A DNA stretch of 64,000 nucleotides from Zonotrichia leucophrys gambelii (Eukaryota > Chordata > Aves > Passeriformes > Passerellidae): NCBI RefSeq assembly GCF_028769735.1, contig NC_088178.1, forward strand, positions 22,952,357-23,016,356, in the 5' to 3' direction. Shown here one piece after another: positions 10,686 to 23,250 of the stretch. The notes below the pieces were generated by a model that worked only from the letters and a program-made list of their open reading frames with translations, was not told the origin of the DNA and did no database searches. Position numbers and translations under genes: made by a program. Each line of letters starts with the position of its first letter. The stretch's first letter is position 1.

Positions 10686-13423
10686 GGTGATAAATACCCT
10701 CTCAGAGTTCATTTGTCTATGAAACCCCACACAGAACACTGTAAAACATTAACAACAGTGACAGACAGACCCTAAAGGACTAAGAGTTTAGGTTTTGCTG
10801 TGATTAAACTGAATTTAGAACAAATTCAGGAGAGTTTTGAGCACAAAAGTTCTTCTGCATGAACTTTCTGGTTAGGATGTAATGGAAGCCAGACCCCAGC
10901 CTCTCTGGTTGGAGGTTTGCAAAACCAAATCATAACAACTGATGAGGTTTTGCTAAACCAAAGCACCCTCTGTTTTCTCATCACAAAGATGAGATAAAAG
11001 AGGAATCTTTTTTCAACCATTTACTCCTTGCACCTTAGCAGCAGCGCTGCAATATAACTTATAAGATATTTTGCCATTATCTCCAAAGCAATAATTTTGC
11101 TAGTCAGCTTTTAAAGCCTCAGAATGCAGCCTCTCCCAAGCCATCCATAGATTTCCCCCAAAGTTCATGGCTGAAGATTAATTTTCAAGGCTCCACCAAA
11201 ACTTTAAACTATTTCTGTGGCTGACTGGGCCAGAGACACGACGGAAACAACCATTTCATAACCTTTCAGCACTGCTGCTTCTATCCAAACCCAAACTCCA
11301 AAGCTGGGATGGGATGTGAGAAGCAATCAAAAACAACACTGGAAAAGCACGAATCCATCCTAGTAGTAAGGCTCAGCTTGGCTTTGGGTTTGATCCCAGG
11401 CATGAGGAAATATTCAGGGAAAGTGGAGTTATTTCCTTAGATTCATTTGCCCATTTCTCATTAGCAAAGCATTTTGATACTCTGCAAGAAAGAAAATAGA
11501 GTGAATTATTCCTAGTTTGTTATAAAACTGGACTGATAGAATAAATATCTGGGCAAGAAGCCTCAAACTGAGCCAAGAGGCTCATTCACCCCCAGAAATG
11601 AGCACTGTGCAGCACAGAATTCTTCTCTTTCCTGCAAGACGATCAGCAAGCGATAAGATTCTCCCTGGATTTGAGTGTTAACTGAAGCATCTTGCCTTAA
11701 GTGAATGTTTTATGGGGAACTTACTACACTGAGCCATTATCTACAAGTTCTTCTGTTGTCACAATTGCTGTTGCTTTGACCTCAAAAATGTATGAGTTAA
11801 CTGGGGAGCCAAGAGTTCAGTCCAGGCTCCCCTCCCCAGGCACACTTTCTATCAGTTTTGCTACAGCTACTGAAGGGTTTGGTTTGTGGGGTGATAAAGG
11901 AACCAGTATGAAGAAACCCCAGCTGTCGACCAGAAATGATAACACAGTCCAGTGTTCCCAGGCTGGTTTCTGGCAGAGGCATTAGCAACTGTTACTTGCT
12001 GTTGCTCTGCTCCAGCCAGCCCTTTTCAAAGGAGAAATTCAACTGCATGTGGTCCTAAACTTCCTCTGAATTCAATTTGAGCCACTGAGCTGTCAGTTTA
12101 ATTGCCCTGCTGTGGATGCCGCTATTTTATCTGAGTGTAAATCTCTCTGTCACTCAGAGTATCATGTAAAGTATTTTTGATGAGGCATGCAGAGTGTCTG
12201 CTCTTAAATGCTACAGCAGGGAAGAGGCCCAAGTGTCTCAGATTACCCCAGGGACAGACAGCTCACACAGAGATAAAGAAGAAGGAGACAGGATGCAAAG
12301 GGGCTCCCTGGGATGCAGGGACAGCAGAGGATCAGACACTTGGTGTTTCCCCATTGCAAGGAAATTCCTGAAAACCTGTCCATGATGACAGGGAATAGCC
12401 CAGCACCTTCCTGACTCTGCCAGGTGAGTTTAGGTCCCTCTCCCACTCTAAGGGGGGTGTCCACAGCCACGGGACACAAGAGGTGTCTGGGCGCAGCACT
12501 GGCTCAGCAGAGGGCTTGGGCAGGAGCATGGAGCTGAACATCTGGCCACAGCTGGCAGCAGGCTTATCCCCTGTGCACTGCAGTATCACTCTGCAGATTT
12601 GCTAACTCTCCTGTTGAGTGCAGTTATGCATTAGAACTGCTAATATGCAGTGATTTTGCCTTAAGCTTGAAAGCACCAGAGGTTAAACAGATTTTGATAT
12701 AAGAGCCTACAAGGAACACTCTATTTAAAAAGCCTATGCATCACTGGCTCTGACTGAAAGGATGATGAGTGGTAGGAGGAGATGAAAGGTGGTTCAGACA
12801 TGGGTATGATGACAACAGTAAAGGGAAATTAAATACACTGCAGGGAAATAGAAGTCATAATCATCTTGGGTTTGCAGCTCATGAACAGTGAAAAGCTTAT
12901 GTGATGAAACAGCAGGTAGAAGTGCCTTGAGACTCAAGTTTTAAGGCCCCAAGAGTTTAAGCTTGACATTCAAGCCTTTTAAAGTTTTATGAGGGCATCC
13001 AATAATTCCTCCTGCTCGGCCCCCACCCCCTGCCTGATGTGCTGGTTGTTTGATTTACACACCTTCCTGAATGTACAATGAATTCCAGGGAAAGCATGCA
13101 GAAACCATTGCAGGTCTGTAATTAAATAGCCTTCATGCAGCTTAACCTCTCCAATAACAAATGTCCAAACCAATGCAAAAAGTCACCACACCTTTGGCTG
13201 GTGAAAACTGACACAGTCCCACCAAAGACTCCAGGATCCAGGACAGTTTTTACCCAAGGAAGTACAGCATGGTCATTCCCAAAATGTGCTCTCTGCTGGA
13301 TGCAGGCAGGAAAATCTTGCTAATTCACACAGGGCTAATTTATATGCTTGAGCATCCTCCCATAAAAATTATCAGCCCTACAACACACTCTCCATCAGCA
13401 AAGAATTCCCAGCAGAGAACTCC

Positions 13424-13467
13424 AGCTGTATCAATTCCACTGCCAAGCTCTATCAATTCCTCTGCCA
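13424..13467. repeat. Tandem duplication, 22 bp x 2
   Basis: Two adjacent 22-bp units (13424-13445 and 13446-13467), each running from AGCT to CTGCCA around a shared TATCAATTCC core, differ at 2 positions. They are the product of a local duplication. Confidence 0.85.
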
Positions 13468-14960
13468 TGCAAGTGCATGAACCACCCACCAGAAATCACC
13501 TGAAATGCAGAGTGACAACAGCTGTTCTGACCAGGCCACGTTCATGACACATTTAAAATACCTTTGTGCTAATTTTATATATGTTCTAATTATACTAACG
13601 ATGTTTCTAACTACAGTATGCTAATTATACTGAAATTATACATTATTATCTTAATAATCTAGCTCTGCACTAATGCCACTTCTATTAGATACAAATCTCT
13701 TTTGTTAGTCTTAAGTAAAACTGATGATTGCTTAAAAATTATCAAAAGCAATGAATGCCCTTTCTTTCCTTTTTCCCACTTTAACCATTGTTTCCTTTGC
13801 TCTAACTTCAGGAAATGTCAGTGCTTTCAGTTGTGAGCATTAATTTGAGATTCTCAGTCTGACAGAGAGCTCTGGAGAGTGTGTCCATGATCACAAAAGA
13901 CAGGACAGCTGCTGAGTGCCTCAAGTCAAGGATACAGACCCGAGACCATATTGTGCTGGAGACATTATGGAAAAGAGAAGCTGTCATTGTCAAGATCCCA
14001 GTCATTCAGCAAAAGATCAGCAGGGAGGTTGCTTTGTTCCTGATAGGCAAAGGATCGTTCAGGACTGACCATCCCTTGGAGCATGTTTGACATTTGGATG
14101 GATACAAGGACAGGCTGCGCATCTCATCCGTTACGGGTTAGGAGCACACGGGATTAGGGAGAGAAACCTGAGCTCCAGAGCGGGACAAAGAAGGAGCATT
14201 TTGTTACAGATCATTTTTGAAAAATGGGAACATTTGAAACAGTACATATGGATTATGAGGTAGAAAGAGAGATGAAGTGCACGTTGGGCCTGAATTTCTA
14301 ACACGCTCCCACAGATGTTGCATCAGCCTAGAGTCAACAGTCAACATTGTCAGACACGTCCAAGCATAAGACCTCAATCGTGTTTTGGCAACGCTCTGCC
14401 AGCTTTTAACAAATCATAATGCAATTTTTTTTGTATGCAAGATTTTTTTTTCCCAGGCAACTTGAACTTCTCATTCAATGCTCTTTATAGTCCAATTTCC
14501 TTTGCCCTATCTAACTGTGCTTCCTTTGGATCTACCTGTCACAGTAGCTCTCCATTACCTTTTAACTCCCTAGGCCCATTTCCATCAAAATGATGGGAGC
14601 ATAAGGCCACTAACTCCTACATCTTTCATGAAGAGAAATAACCAAACACAGGACAAAAAAAACCTGCTAAAATTCACTAAAGAAACAGCATGGCTGCAGC
14701 ACAAAATCAACCCTTACTAGCACTGAGAATCCAGCCAAAAATAACTTCCAGTAGAAATCTGGTTCCTGTGGGTCAAACCTTCAAAGAATAACAACTTGAT
14801 ACAGAACAAAAAGGGTGATAAGGATTCTGTTCAGCATCTACAAACATAGTCCTGGATGGCTGTGGGTAGATACACCGTGCCCAGGGGAGAAATCTTAACT
14901 TTTAACAGCCACATGGCCCTGAGTATCAGCTCTGATTCTGTACAATTCATTGAAAATACA

Positions 14961-15059
14961 CTTTCTGGGGTTTCTTTTTTTTCTTTTTTTTTTTTGTTTT
15001 GTTTTGTTTTGGTTTGGTTTTTTCTGGTTTTTTGTTTGTGTTTTTTTTTCTTTTTTTTT
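14961..15059 (-). repeat. A-free T-rich low-complexity tract (minus-strand A/CAAAA-rich)
   Basis: The plus strand contains no A for 99 bases, made of T-runs with GTTTT and GGTTT units. On the minus strand this is an A-rich tract with CAAAA units. It could be an expanded simple repeat or the decayed A-rich tail of a retroposed sequence on the minus strand. No recognisable retroposed body adjoins it, so a simple repeat is preferred. Confidence 0.85.
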
Positions 15060-15494
15060 AAGACGTATCCTTGTCATAGCTCCAGGTACTCGCAATGTCC
15101 CAATAAACCTATTTCTGACATCTCAGCTATGTACCAGGCTCATTGCACCCATGAGACACAGGTTGTGCCTTACAGTGTCAACACACCCTTAATGTGCCCA
15201 TGAGCTTTCAAGCACACGAACTGGAAGAAAATCAACAAACAATATGGGCCACACTTGTGCTCTTCAAAGTGTGAGCCAATGCTGCCTTTGATGCTACACA
15301 CAAAGCTTCCTCATTCTTGTTTTCCTAATTCCTGCACATCTGATTGCAACATATGGCCAGGTTCAGCAATTGACAAAATATTTCCTTTCTATTCTGTTTG
15401 TGTCACAGCTTTCTGGAGCCATGGACTGCTGTGACTTAGCAAATGACAGCTGAGAAACAGTGGCATGCTCTCTGTGTTGGAAAACAAACCACAA

Positions 15495-15509
15495 CAGCAG
15501 CAGCAGCAG
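15495..15509 (+). repeat. (CAG)5 trinucleotide repeat
   Basis: Five perfect CAG units preceded by ACAA. They fall in a 72-codon open frame and would encode Gln, but that frame has no other protein-like feature. Confidence 0.9.
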
Positions 15510-15934
15510 CAACTCAGCTTTTCTCACCCACAGACTCCTATCCCTTCATGCTGGATGCTGTGTTGTTTTATTCCAATTTTGATGATTACCTTTTCACTTG
15601 TGATCTGTCCAAGATTTAGACAGATATTGAGAGTACCTGAAACCACACACATTGTCTGCTGCTCTACAAGAGGCTCCAGATAACTGACAGAAAGGGCAGA
15701 GGAAAGGGGCTGAAAAGATACACACTCATTAACAGCTTGAATATTCATATGGTTGTATATTTAAACCACATAGTGTTAAAATTTGGCATTCACACCCAAC
15801 TGACCAATCCTAAAACTCCCCAATGAGAGGTCCAACCTAAACTCCTAATGCAATTATTATCATCACATTCTAACTCTAGTAATATATTTTCCTCAGAAGA
15901 ACTCAGAAAAAAAAGTTAGCTTTTTTCCTCACTG

Positions 15935-16000
15935 CAGAAGGGAAGGTGATGTGCCCAGGGCCACCATGTGGCAGGACTGCAAACACAACCCAGATCTACT
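15935..16000 (-). mobile_element. MIR/CORE-SINE-like relic
   Basis: In plus-strand order the sequence reads like the reverse complement of a MIR core: GGTGATGTGCCCAGGGCCAC, then a GTGGCAGGACTGC segment, then AACCCAGATCT. These follow the order of the family's 'GTGACTTGCCCAAGGTCAC ... GTGGCAGAGCTGGG ... AACCCAGATCT' signature, with indels. Only this core part can be recognised. Calling the exact subfamily needs a profile search. Confidence 0.55.
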
Positions 16001-19000
16001 GGGGCAGTACTAATGTGGACTGGACATCTCACATAAGAATGAGCTTCACCAGTTGGCTGGTGCCCATATATAGTTGCTTTGTACACACACACATACATTA
16101 CACATGAGTGGGATCATCAGCAGCATTCAGGGACTCCAGCAGGACAAACTAGAAACTTGAGGGACAATTGCAAGCACAGGATTGAAGACTCTTCCTGTTA
16201 AAAAACCAACAAGTTCCCATTGACCTTAATTTAATGTCCCTTCAAACAAAAGGGCAAACACAGCTGAAGTGGCCTGGGGATGAATCAGAGGAGCAGAATG
16301 CCAATTCCATATAGGGTTAATTGGAAATGAAAAACACTTCCTGCAAAATTAACAATGAAATTAAAAAAAAAATAATCCTGGTGAAATGATTGTTTGGGTG
16401 TGCTCTGTTCCCTTTCTCTCCAGAGACTAAATTTCCTCCTTAAACCCTTCCCAAAGCAGCAGGGTGGTGGTTGTTTCCTGAGGCTCCCCAGGCAGTGAGC
16501 CTGAGGAGAGGTTTCTGTAGCCGGGAGCTCGACCCACAGAGGTTAACCAAACTACAGCTCCAGAGGGGATATTACACAAATGTACCCAAATTGAAACATA
16601 ACCCTTTTTTTCCCCTTCCTTTTTCCTGAAACATCTTCTTCTCCAAGACTTTGAAGACAAACAAACTTTTCCCCCTGCTTTCCAGAAGCAGACCCTTTCC
16701 CACAATAAGAAAAGCAGAAGAAGGCTCGTTTAGTTGTGCCATTTTCAGGGTCTCTCGGCGCTTCTGGGGAGAGGGGGCTGCCCCCTTGGCTGGGTCCTGG
16801 CTCACCCATCTCCAGAAAAGAGGGGAAAAGAACCCAGGCTGGGGGACCCAAAGCTGCTGCTCCTCTGAGCTTCCCTTCCTCTTCCCCTTCCCTTCTCTTC
16901 CCATCAGGGCTCGGTGAGGAATGCAGCCCCTCTGGACTCAGTGTGGGTTGCTCACATTAATCTGACAGAGTATTTGGGCAGCATACATTCCTTTTTAAAA
17001 TAAAATTTTAAGAAGTCCTTTTTTTAAACCTTTTTTCATTCAGGGAAAAATATAGAAAATTTTATTTGACAGAGCAGCAAGCCTTAACACTGCAGAGGCT
17101 TTATTTTTCTTACTCCCATAATTTTCCCCTGCTGTGGCGGTACGTGGGGATAAAGGAAGAAGAAAGTTACTTTTCAAAATTGCAGCAAGATCTGTCCAGA
17201 ATCCATCACTCCATTTATTCCCTTGGCATCCTGAAAACGAGAGCTTGTGCAAAGGGTTTGCATTGCAGGAAAGACTTCAATTGGATTTGCTAATGAAAGC
17301 CATGGAAGTTTCTTAGATGGGGGAAAAAAGTGATTTTTCAATTGTCCTTGACTTTTTGTTTTTCTCCTCAGGCTGGAATACAAAAACTTACTCATTCTCA
17401 AGACATTCACTGGAACTTTTTGAGATATAAAAGACTATGACAAGCACTAGGCCTCTCTTCACAAAGAAGGAAAAGAAATGAGCGGCAATTTGTTGGAGAA
17501 ATCTACTGGAATAATCTCATTCCAAAATCCTGGGGACTCTTCTCCCCAAGCAACAGCACCTGTGGTTTTGTTTTCTGTTTGGAGAGCACCATGTCCAGGC
17601 ATTTTCCAGATCCAGTTCCAGGGAAGCAGATTTTGTCAGGGAAGTCTAGAATTCAGTGGAGTTTTAGGAGCTGCCAATGATTTCTTGCCAGAATCTTTTA
17701 AATTTTTTGTGATTTTTTTGCTTGCTTTTCTATCAGATGGAATTTCCTACTTTTTCCTCCCACTGTTTTTTCCTTTCCACTTAAAACACAGATGTATTTT
17801 TTCACAATATCTTATTTGAAATGCATTTCTCTCTTCCAAAGAAATACTAACAGTCTGTTTTTTCCTACCATCTGTAATAAGGACAGACCACATCAAACTT
17901 TCAGAGTTCAAATATCAGCTGACATTGTTGAAATCCAAAGCCATTCTTCAACTGGATAAATCCCTCTGATTTTTGATATGAAGCCATATCACGAAACTTG
18001 CTGCCTTTAAGATCCTGTTGTTCAAAATAGTAGTTCTTCATCACTAAAAATTAAAGAAACTATTTGATCTGTATTTTGGGGTGCTTTTTTTTTAATTTTT
18101 CATGGCCAGCACATAACAGGGTATTACATAAACTCACTATTCCCTTCACCTTGGATGACTTTATATTTTGGCTGAGGCTCGTTCCAGGTAACCATTGCTG
18201 CTGAGTACTTGGGTATTAAATCTGAGGGGGACATCTGTGTTCTCCCCAGGTTCAGTGGAGAGAGACAGGCCTTGCCAGAAATAATTCAGACCAAGGGTGG
18301 TCTCAGCCTCTCATCTTTGAATGAAAGGAACTCCACCAGGACTTGTATTTTTCTCCTTTGATTACAGGAGGAAGAAAAAAATTCTGGAGAGACTCCACCT
18401 TTCTGCAGCTCAAGATGGGTGTTCTACATGTGTCAGTCTCTCTGAAGCTGCCGGAAATTCCCCACGGAGGAACGGACAGAGCAGTGGCCAAGTTCCTGCC
18501 CCTGGAGATTTTCAGAGCTGAACTGGGCAAGTCCCTTGCACAATCTGACTGACTTTGAAGCCAGCCCTGCCTGGAGTGGGGTGTTGGACTGAGATCTGCA
18601 GAGCGCCCTGCCAACCTAAATGATTCCATGCATTTATGAAAGAAGCTTTACAGGAGCTGGCATTACAGAGGGAAGTGCCCCAGCAGAATGTTTTCCAACC
18701 CACATAAAACAGGTACCATTACAGAATTCGCAGAAGAGTGCACGAGCTCCCAAATCATACCCTTCCAGGTAGTCAATCAAATTCATCATCCTCTTCTTGC
18801 AGTGGCCAGTGGCAGAGGCTTCAGGGGGAAGTGTGTGGAGCCCACAATAAACGGCTTTAGAACAACACAAAGGAGAAATTCCTCCCTAATCCCATGAAGC
18901 CAGTAATGGGTTGGTGCCCTGGAGCACACGGGTTATTATCCTCATTAGATTTGCACCTATGCAGCATCACCGGGGATGTTCTCATTGCTCATGCCAAGAA

Positions 19001-19307
19001 CATGTTTTCTTGGCTCACATCTGAGGTGATACAGAGCTTGCTCAGGCCTTTGCTACTCAAGCTAAGCTACTGCATGCCAATAAAATCTTTACACCACACC
19101 ATCTTGCATTAGGCAATATATATTTACACAGTCTGTGTGGTAACAGTAAGGGTTGTTGGTTTTTTTTAAAGGCAGAAGTATGTAATAAATGACATCCCTT
19201 CAAACACACACAGACTTTACATTTCAGCACCTTCTGCCTTGCAGTCCTCCTACAACCTCAGCTCCTATATTTTGTTATGAAATTTATAGGTTTATGCATA
19301 CCAAAAT

Positions 19308-19319
19308 TGTGTGTGTGTG
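19308..19319 (+). repeat. (TG)6 microsatellite
   Basis: Six perfect TG units ending in GC. It is too short to be notable. Confidence 0.9.
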
Positions 19320-19436
19320 CGGACTGTTACTGCCAGGGTGGTCTTTAAGAAAAGAAGCAAGTAAGATGCTCAAATTTGATTACAGGATATAATAAAAGTC
19401 AAAGACTTCTTCCTGCTCATTCTCATATAGTCCCTT

Positions 19437-19480
19437 GAAAGAAGAAGAAGAAAAAAGTCTTTCCTTTTTTCCCTTTTTCT
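19437..19480. repeat. Polypurine-to-polypyrimidine switch
   Basis: Bases 19437-19457 are all A/G (GAA units then an A-run) and 19458-19480 are all T/C. The two halves are only partly complementary. It is a low-complexity sequence with weak fold-back potential. Confidence 0.8.
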
Positions 19481-21649
19481 ATAAAGGAACTTTTTTCTCC
19501 CCACCCAACAGAGCTGGCAGTGATAGCCAATTTTCCTGTGTTTGAACCTTTGAGTATGCACTTGAGAACCTCACGTGGTGAAAACTAACCCCAGAATACC
19601 CAGGAGACAGCTGAAAAACCCATTTCAAGGGCAATGCTTTGATTTCTTCACATACACAAAATTGGACTCTTTTTTTTTTCTTCTTGTTTTCTTTTTTTTC
19701 AGTTAGAAAAAATCTCCAGTCTCTGAGTGAAGGGAAAACTGCAGTGATTACTCCTGCCTTTAGATGGCTGGATAAATATTTACCCTATAAGACCGTATAT
19801 TAAGGAATGAGTTTTTTTCTTTTTTTTTTCCTCCCCAAAATACTGTTTCACTGTCTCAGCAACTATGAATGGTGCTGGTGTCTCTCCCAGCGTGGGCAGC
19901 CATTTTGCTGATGCATCATCTCACCTTTGCTGGAAAAGGATTAGAGACCAACACCATTAGCATCAGTGGCAGAATTCCCAGGCGTTGCTTCACTGTGCCC
20001 CACATCTTGTGTTGTTGCTCATGTCAGGGCAAAATAAACACACGGTGGTCTAAATGCACCATTAGAACAAAATCAGATCTTTCTGCAGCCACCTTGCACT
20101 TACTTTTCTAAGTAATAAGTGACTAACCAAGGGGCCAGGCTGTGATGGCTGAGAACTGTCCAATTTTGGTTGTGCAGGACCACCACTCTCCCCCCTGCAT
20201 CAGCCTCCGAGTTAGTCCAGGAAACTCCACTCCCCATTCAAAACAACCACATTTATATAGGAAAAAGCATTTTTAAATTGTTATTTAGCATATTCTCCAA
20301 TTTTCTGAGTCCATAGAAAAGTGGGATTTTAATATCTATTTGCACAGGGAGACCCAGATAGATTGTAAAAACTTCACTGATATTATACAGTATTTTACCC
20401 CACAAAACATCCCACTGGAAGCAGTGAGTAAGAAACCCACCTGGTATAGGGAGAACAAAAGCAAGAAGAATGGAGCTGCTGAATCACACTGGTTGGCTTC
20501 CCCCAGAATTTTTCCCAAACCTCAAAAAAAAGTCATCCATAATGACAAAATTCCTTTACAACAGTAATATTGTTTGTCTGTTGCTGAAATAAATATTGTG
20601 ATAAATACAAGCAAAATATATAAGAAAAATGCAAAGCAGTGAATTAAGCATTGTTGTCTTGGGGAAAATTGCTTTGTGGAACAAAAAACATCCAATATGT
20701 TTATGTATTGGTGACAGCTTGAACTAATTTAGATAAAAATTAAAACTTTTGAAAAACAAAATCCAAAGAGGAAATAAAAATTTGCAAGAGAAAATATACA
20801 GTGGATGTTGCCATTTCTTCAAGCTTTTGGGAAAAAAAAAAAAAAACCAAAACAACAAACTGAAGCTTAATTGAAATATTGTACAACTAATTTAGTGGTA
20901 TTTGCTTCTTCCATAAGAAATTCTCTGGCACTGGTGGATAAACCATCACACAGCACTGGTCTGAGATCATTTCCACAGCAACCTTTACTGGTAAGAACCA
21001 TGGCTGGAGCATAATATATGATCAATCATAGAAATAATGAAAACCTAAAATAAATAATGTATTGTTTCATTATGGAACTGTTGCTACAATGCTAAAGTAG
21101 TGCCAAAGACAGCATTTACTGATGATGAAATTATTATTTGTATTACAAGACAAGTTATATATTGTGCATGAAAAAGCAAATTCTTCCATTTCTCAGGGTT
21201 TTATCCTGAGATTTGAATTATGTTTTCCTGTATAATAAGCTTTATTTAGAAAGCACTATGGATTTCAGCAGTGTCCTCCTTTTGTCCCCATTCAAGCAGC
21301 AGTGACGCCATGGGACAGAATGGCACTATCCAGGTTACTGGAATGACAGAGAGGGAATTTTACCTCAGCTTGCTTTCAGTTTTCTCCGATTCACTTTGCA
21401 TTCAGTAGAAAGGCACTGTGAGACAGACAGAGCATTCTTTCTTCTTTTGGCCAACAATTCCCAGCAATATGTGTTGTTCCCAGCATAATATCTTTCACTC
21501 ATTAAGGAAACCTGGGTTTTCTCAAGGTGAGTTTTCCTCCTCTCCTTACTTCCACTCCCGCTGCCCGCCGCAGCCCCAGCTTCATTCATCAAATGAGGGA
21601 AAAATGAAGCAACTTTGGTTCATCATTAAGTGCCACAGGTCTCCAGTAA

Positions 21650-21673
21650 GAACATAGTATAGCTACTATGTTC
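21650..21673. repeat. Perfect inverted repeat, 10-bp arms with 4-nt loop
   Basis: GAACATAGTA (21650-21659) and TACTATGTTC (21664-21673) are exact reverse complements around TAGC. As RNA this would be a short stem-loop. It is too short for a microRNA precursor unless flanking bases also pair, which I do not see. Confidence 0.9.
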
Positions 21674-22859
21674 AGCAGGAGGGAGTGAGAGAGAGAGACG
21701 ACAGAGCCATCCAGTTCCTTCCAAGCACAACAAACATGACGTTGAGAAATGCGGTCGGAATAACTCTGGATAAGCCTCACCTCATCTTGGCAGCCAGCTC
21801 TCCAGAATTTTTGGATAACAAATACAGCACTGGATGAATAGATAAGGCAGGAGATTTCTCATCCCTTTTGTCCAAACTCTTCCCTCCAGCAGCTAAGCCA
21901 GCATTTTGGCCTCTAGACCTTGCATCAGAAACAGTCATCCATTAGCTCAAAACAACATCCGAAAATAATTAAATCAAACACACAGATTGTGCCCATCTTG
22001 AAAATGGGCTGTCACCCACAACATGCTGGGAACACATCTCCAAACTGAGGGAAAGTTTTGCGGGTTTTTTGCCTGTCAGTCATCTTGGATTCCTACATGT
22101 TTGGGACTGACGGCGAGACAAAACTGCTGAGTGAAACAAGAATTGCAGGAGACCATTAACCTGCACTCTCCTATGCCAACAGAGATGCAAATCCCATAAA
22201 CTGGCCATGTGTAAGCTGGTTCTGAACCACACACACCTTGCCCGATGCCAGTTCCCAGCATGTTCACTACCACTGAACAAAGAGAAGGTTATGTCTTTAC
22301 CTCAGGACCCTTCCCCATTTGCTATTAGCACCCTTCCACATAATACCATGCTTCTCACTGCACTCTATGGCATTTAAAAGTAAAATAAAATTATTAGGTG
22401 GCTACAGTTATACCACAGAATTGGTTTTCAGGGAAGACGTCTAAAGCCCCATGCAGCATAATGCAGGAAACACAGAACAGCTTTATAGGCCTTCCCCTGC
22501 CCCCACAGGGGCTGAGGATCTTGGAGTGTCCCTGCATCTGTCAAGTGTGATGTTTATTTCCTCTGTGGAACAAGCTATCTTTATGGAATGAAATGACTGC
22601 CCTTCATATATTAAAATAACACCTCCTTAGGAGAGGCTTCCATGGGCACTGGCAATAGCTTACTTCATAAAGGGAACATTTACACTACAGAAAACTTAAA
22701 AGTATCTCAGGATTGGAGCAAGACCAATTGGGAAGCATTGGGACGTGGACATTTCGTCTTTGCTATGAAATTACGGACCAAGCAAAAGCTGGGGTTTGGT
22801 TGTTTATTGTTGGGGATTTTTTAACTGACTTTTCCATCTTTCAAAGCCTCATTGCTAGA

Positions 22860-23250
22860 AACAAAGAAAGCTTAAATGTGGATTTTTAATAGTACTGTTA
22901 AATTTAATAGACATTTTGTGCAGCTTTGCGCTGAAATTGTTTAATGGTTTATATACATGGCTGGCTTCATACCGTGGTGCTTTTACTTCATGCTAAACTA
23001 TGTAAACCTTCTGCTGGGAACACAACTACTTTTGTATCCAGGAAGCAGGGCTTTGAAGCATAATGTGTAAAAGCGAGTGGGATTTCAGCACCCGATACTT
23101 AAATGCCATTCTTCGCCCCATATGGACAATGTATTTCTTGTCAGAGCAACAAGGTTTGCAGAGAAAACAAGCAGACAAGGTCTTTAGATATTAGTCAGCT
23201 AGTAAAACCTGACATTTTTGAGCTCTGCATTAGGTAATCAGTTGTATAAA
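22860..23250. promoter_or_regulatory. Candidate conserved non-coding element, about 390 bp
   Basis: A long, evenly complex, repeat-free block. It lacks homopolymer decay and open frames, and retains isolated CpGs (near 22929, 22973, 23074, 23094, 23114) where neighbouring sequence has almost none. This texture is typical of strongly constrained vertebrate non-coding elements. No single transcription-factor cluster stands out. Constraint is inferred, not measured. Confidence 0.4.

Larger units (their letters stand above)
10301..14960. other. Non-coding DNA, no gene recognised
   Basis: The largest open frame is 94 codons (11701-11985); nothing resembles a known protein. A perfect consensus donor CAG|GTGAGT occurs near 12421 but no matching exon is evident. 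The stretch 13555-13730 is strongly AT-rich with repeated CTAATTATACT (13586-13596 and 13621-13631). Short repeats are listed separately. No transposable element was recognised. Confidence 0.75.
15060..18700. other. Non-coding DNA, no gene recognised
   Basis: Includes a GC-richer part (16400-16930) in which three minus-strand frames (up to 110 codons) and two plus-strand frames are open at once, as expected from composition rather than coding. A plus-strand frame of 113 codons at 17478-17819 ends in a low-complexity F/L-rich translation. A (CAG)5 and a SINE relic lie inside this stretch and are listed separately. Confidence 0.7.
18701..22850. other. Non-coding DNA, no gene recognised
   Basis: The interval 20560-20870 is very AT-rich with a 15-A run (20832-20846). 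T-rich tracts occur at 19670-19700 and 19811-19832. An acceptor-like pyrimidine/AG near 21405 and a CAAG|GTGAGT donor at 21526 could bound a 121-nt exon-like segment, but its translation (SFFFW... in the open frame) is not protein-like. It could only be a chance pair or a non-coding transcript exon. Confidence 0.7.

Noticed and set aside
14950..15203. Phe-rich membrane-like frames around the T-rich tract
   Set aside because: They are translations of a low-complexity T-rich repeat, not transmembrane proteins.
15495..15509. Polyglutamine tract in an open frame
   Set aside because: A five-unit CAG repeat in a 72-codon frame with no other protein feature is a simple repeat.
16427..16904. Stack of overlapping minus-strand frames up to 110 codons
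   Set aside because: Simultaneous openness in several frames on both strands points to composition, and no translation is recognisable.
21406..21526. Possible 121-nt exon bounded by an acceptor-like site and GTGAGT
   Set aside because: Splice-like strings of this quality recur by chance (also near 4405 and 12421), and the translation is not protein-like.
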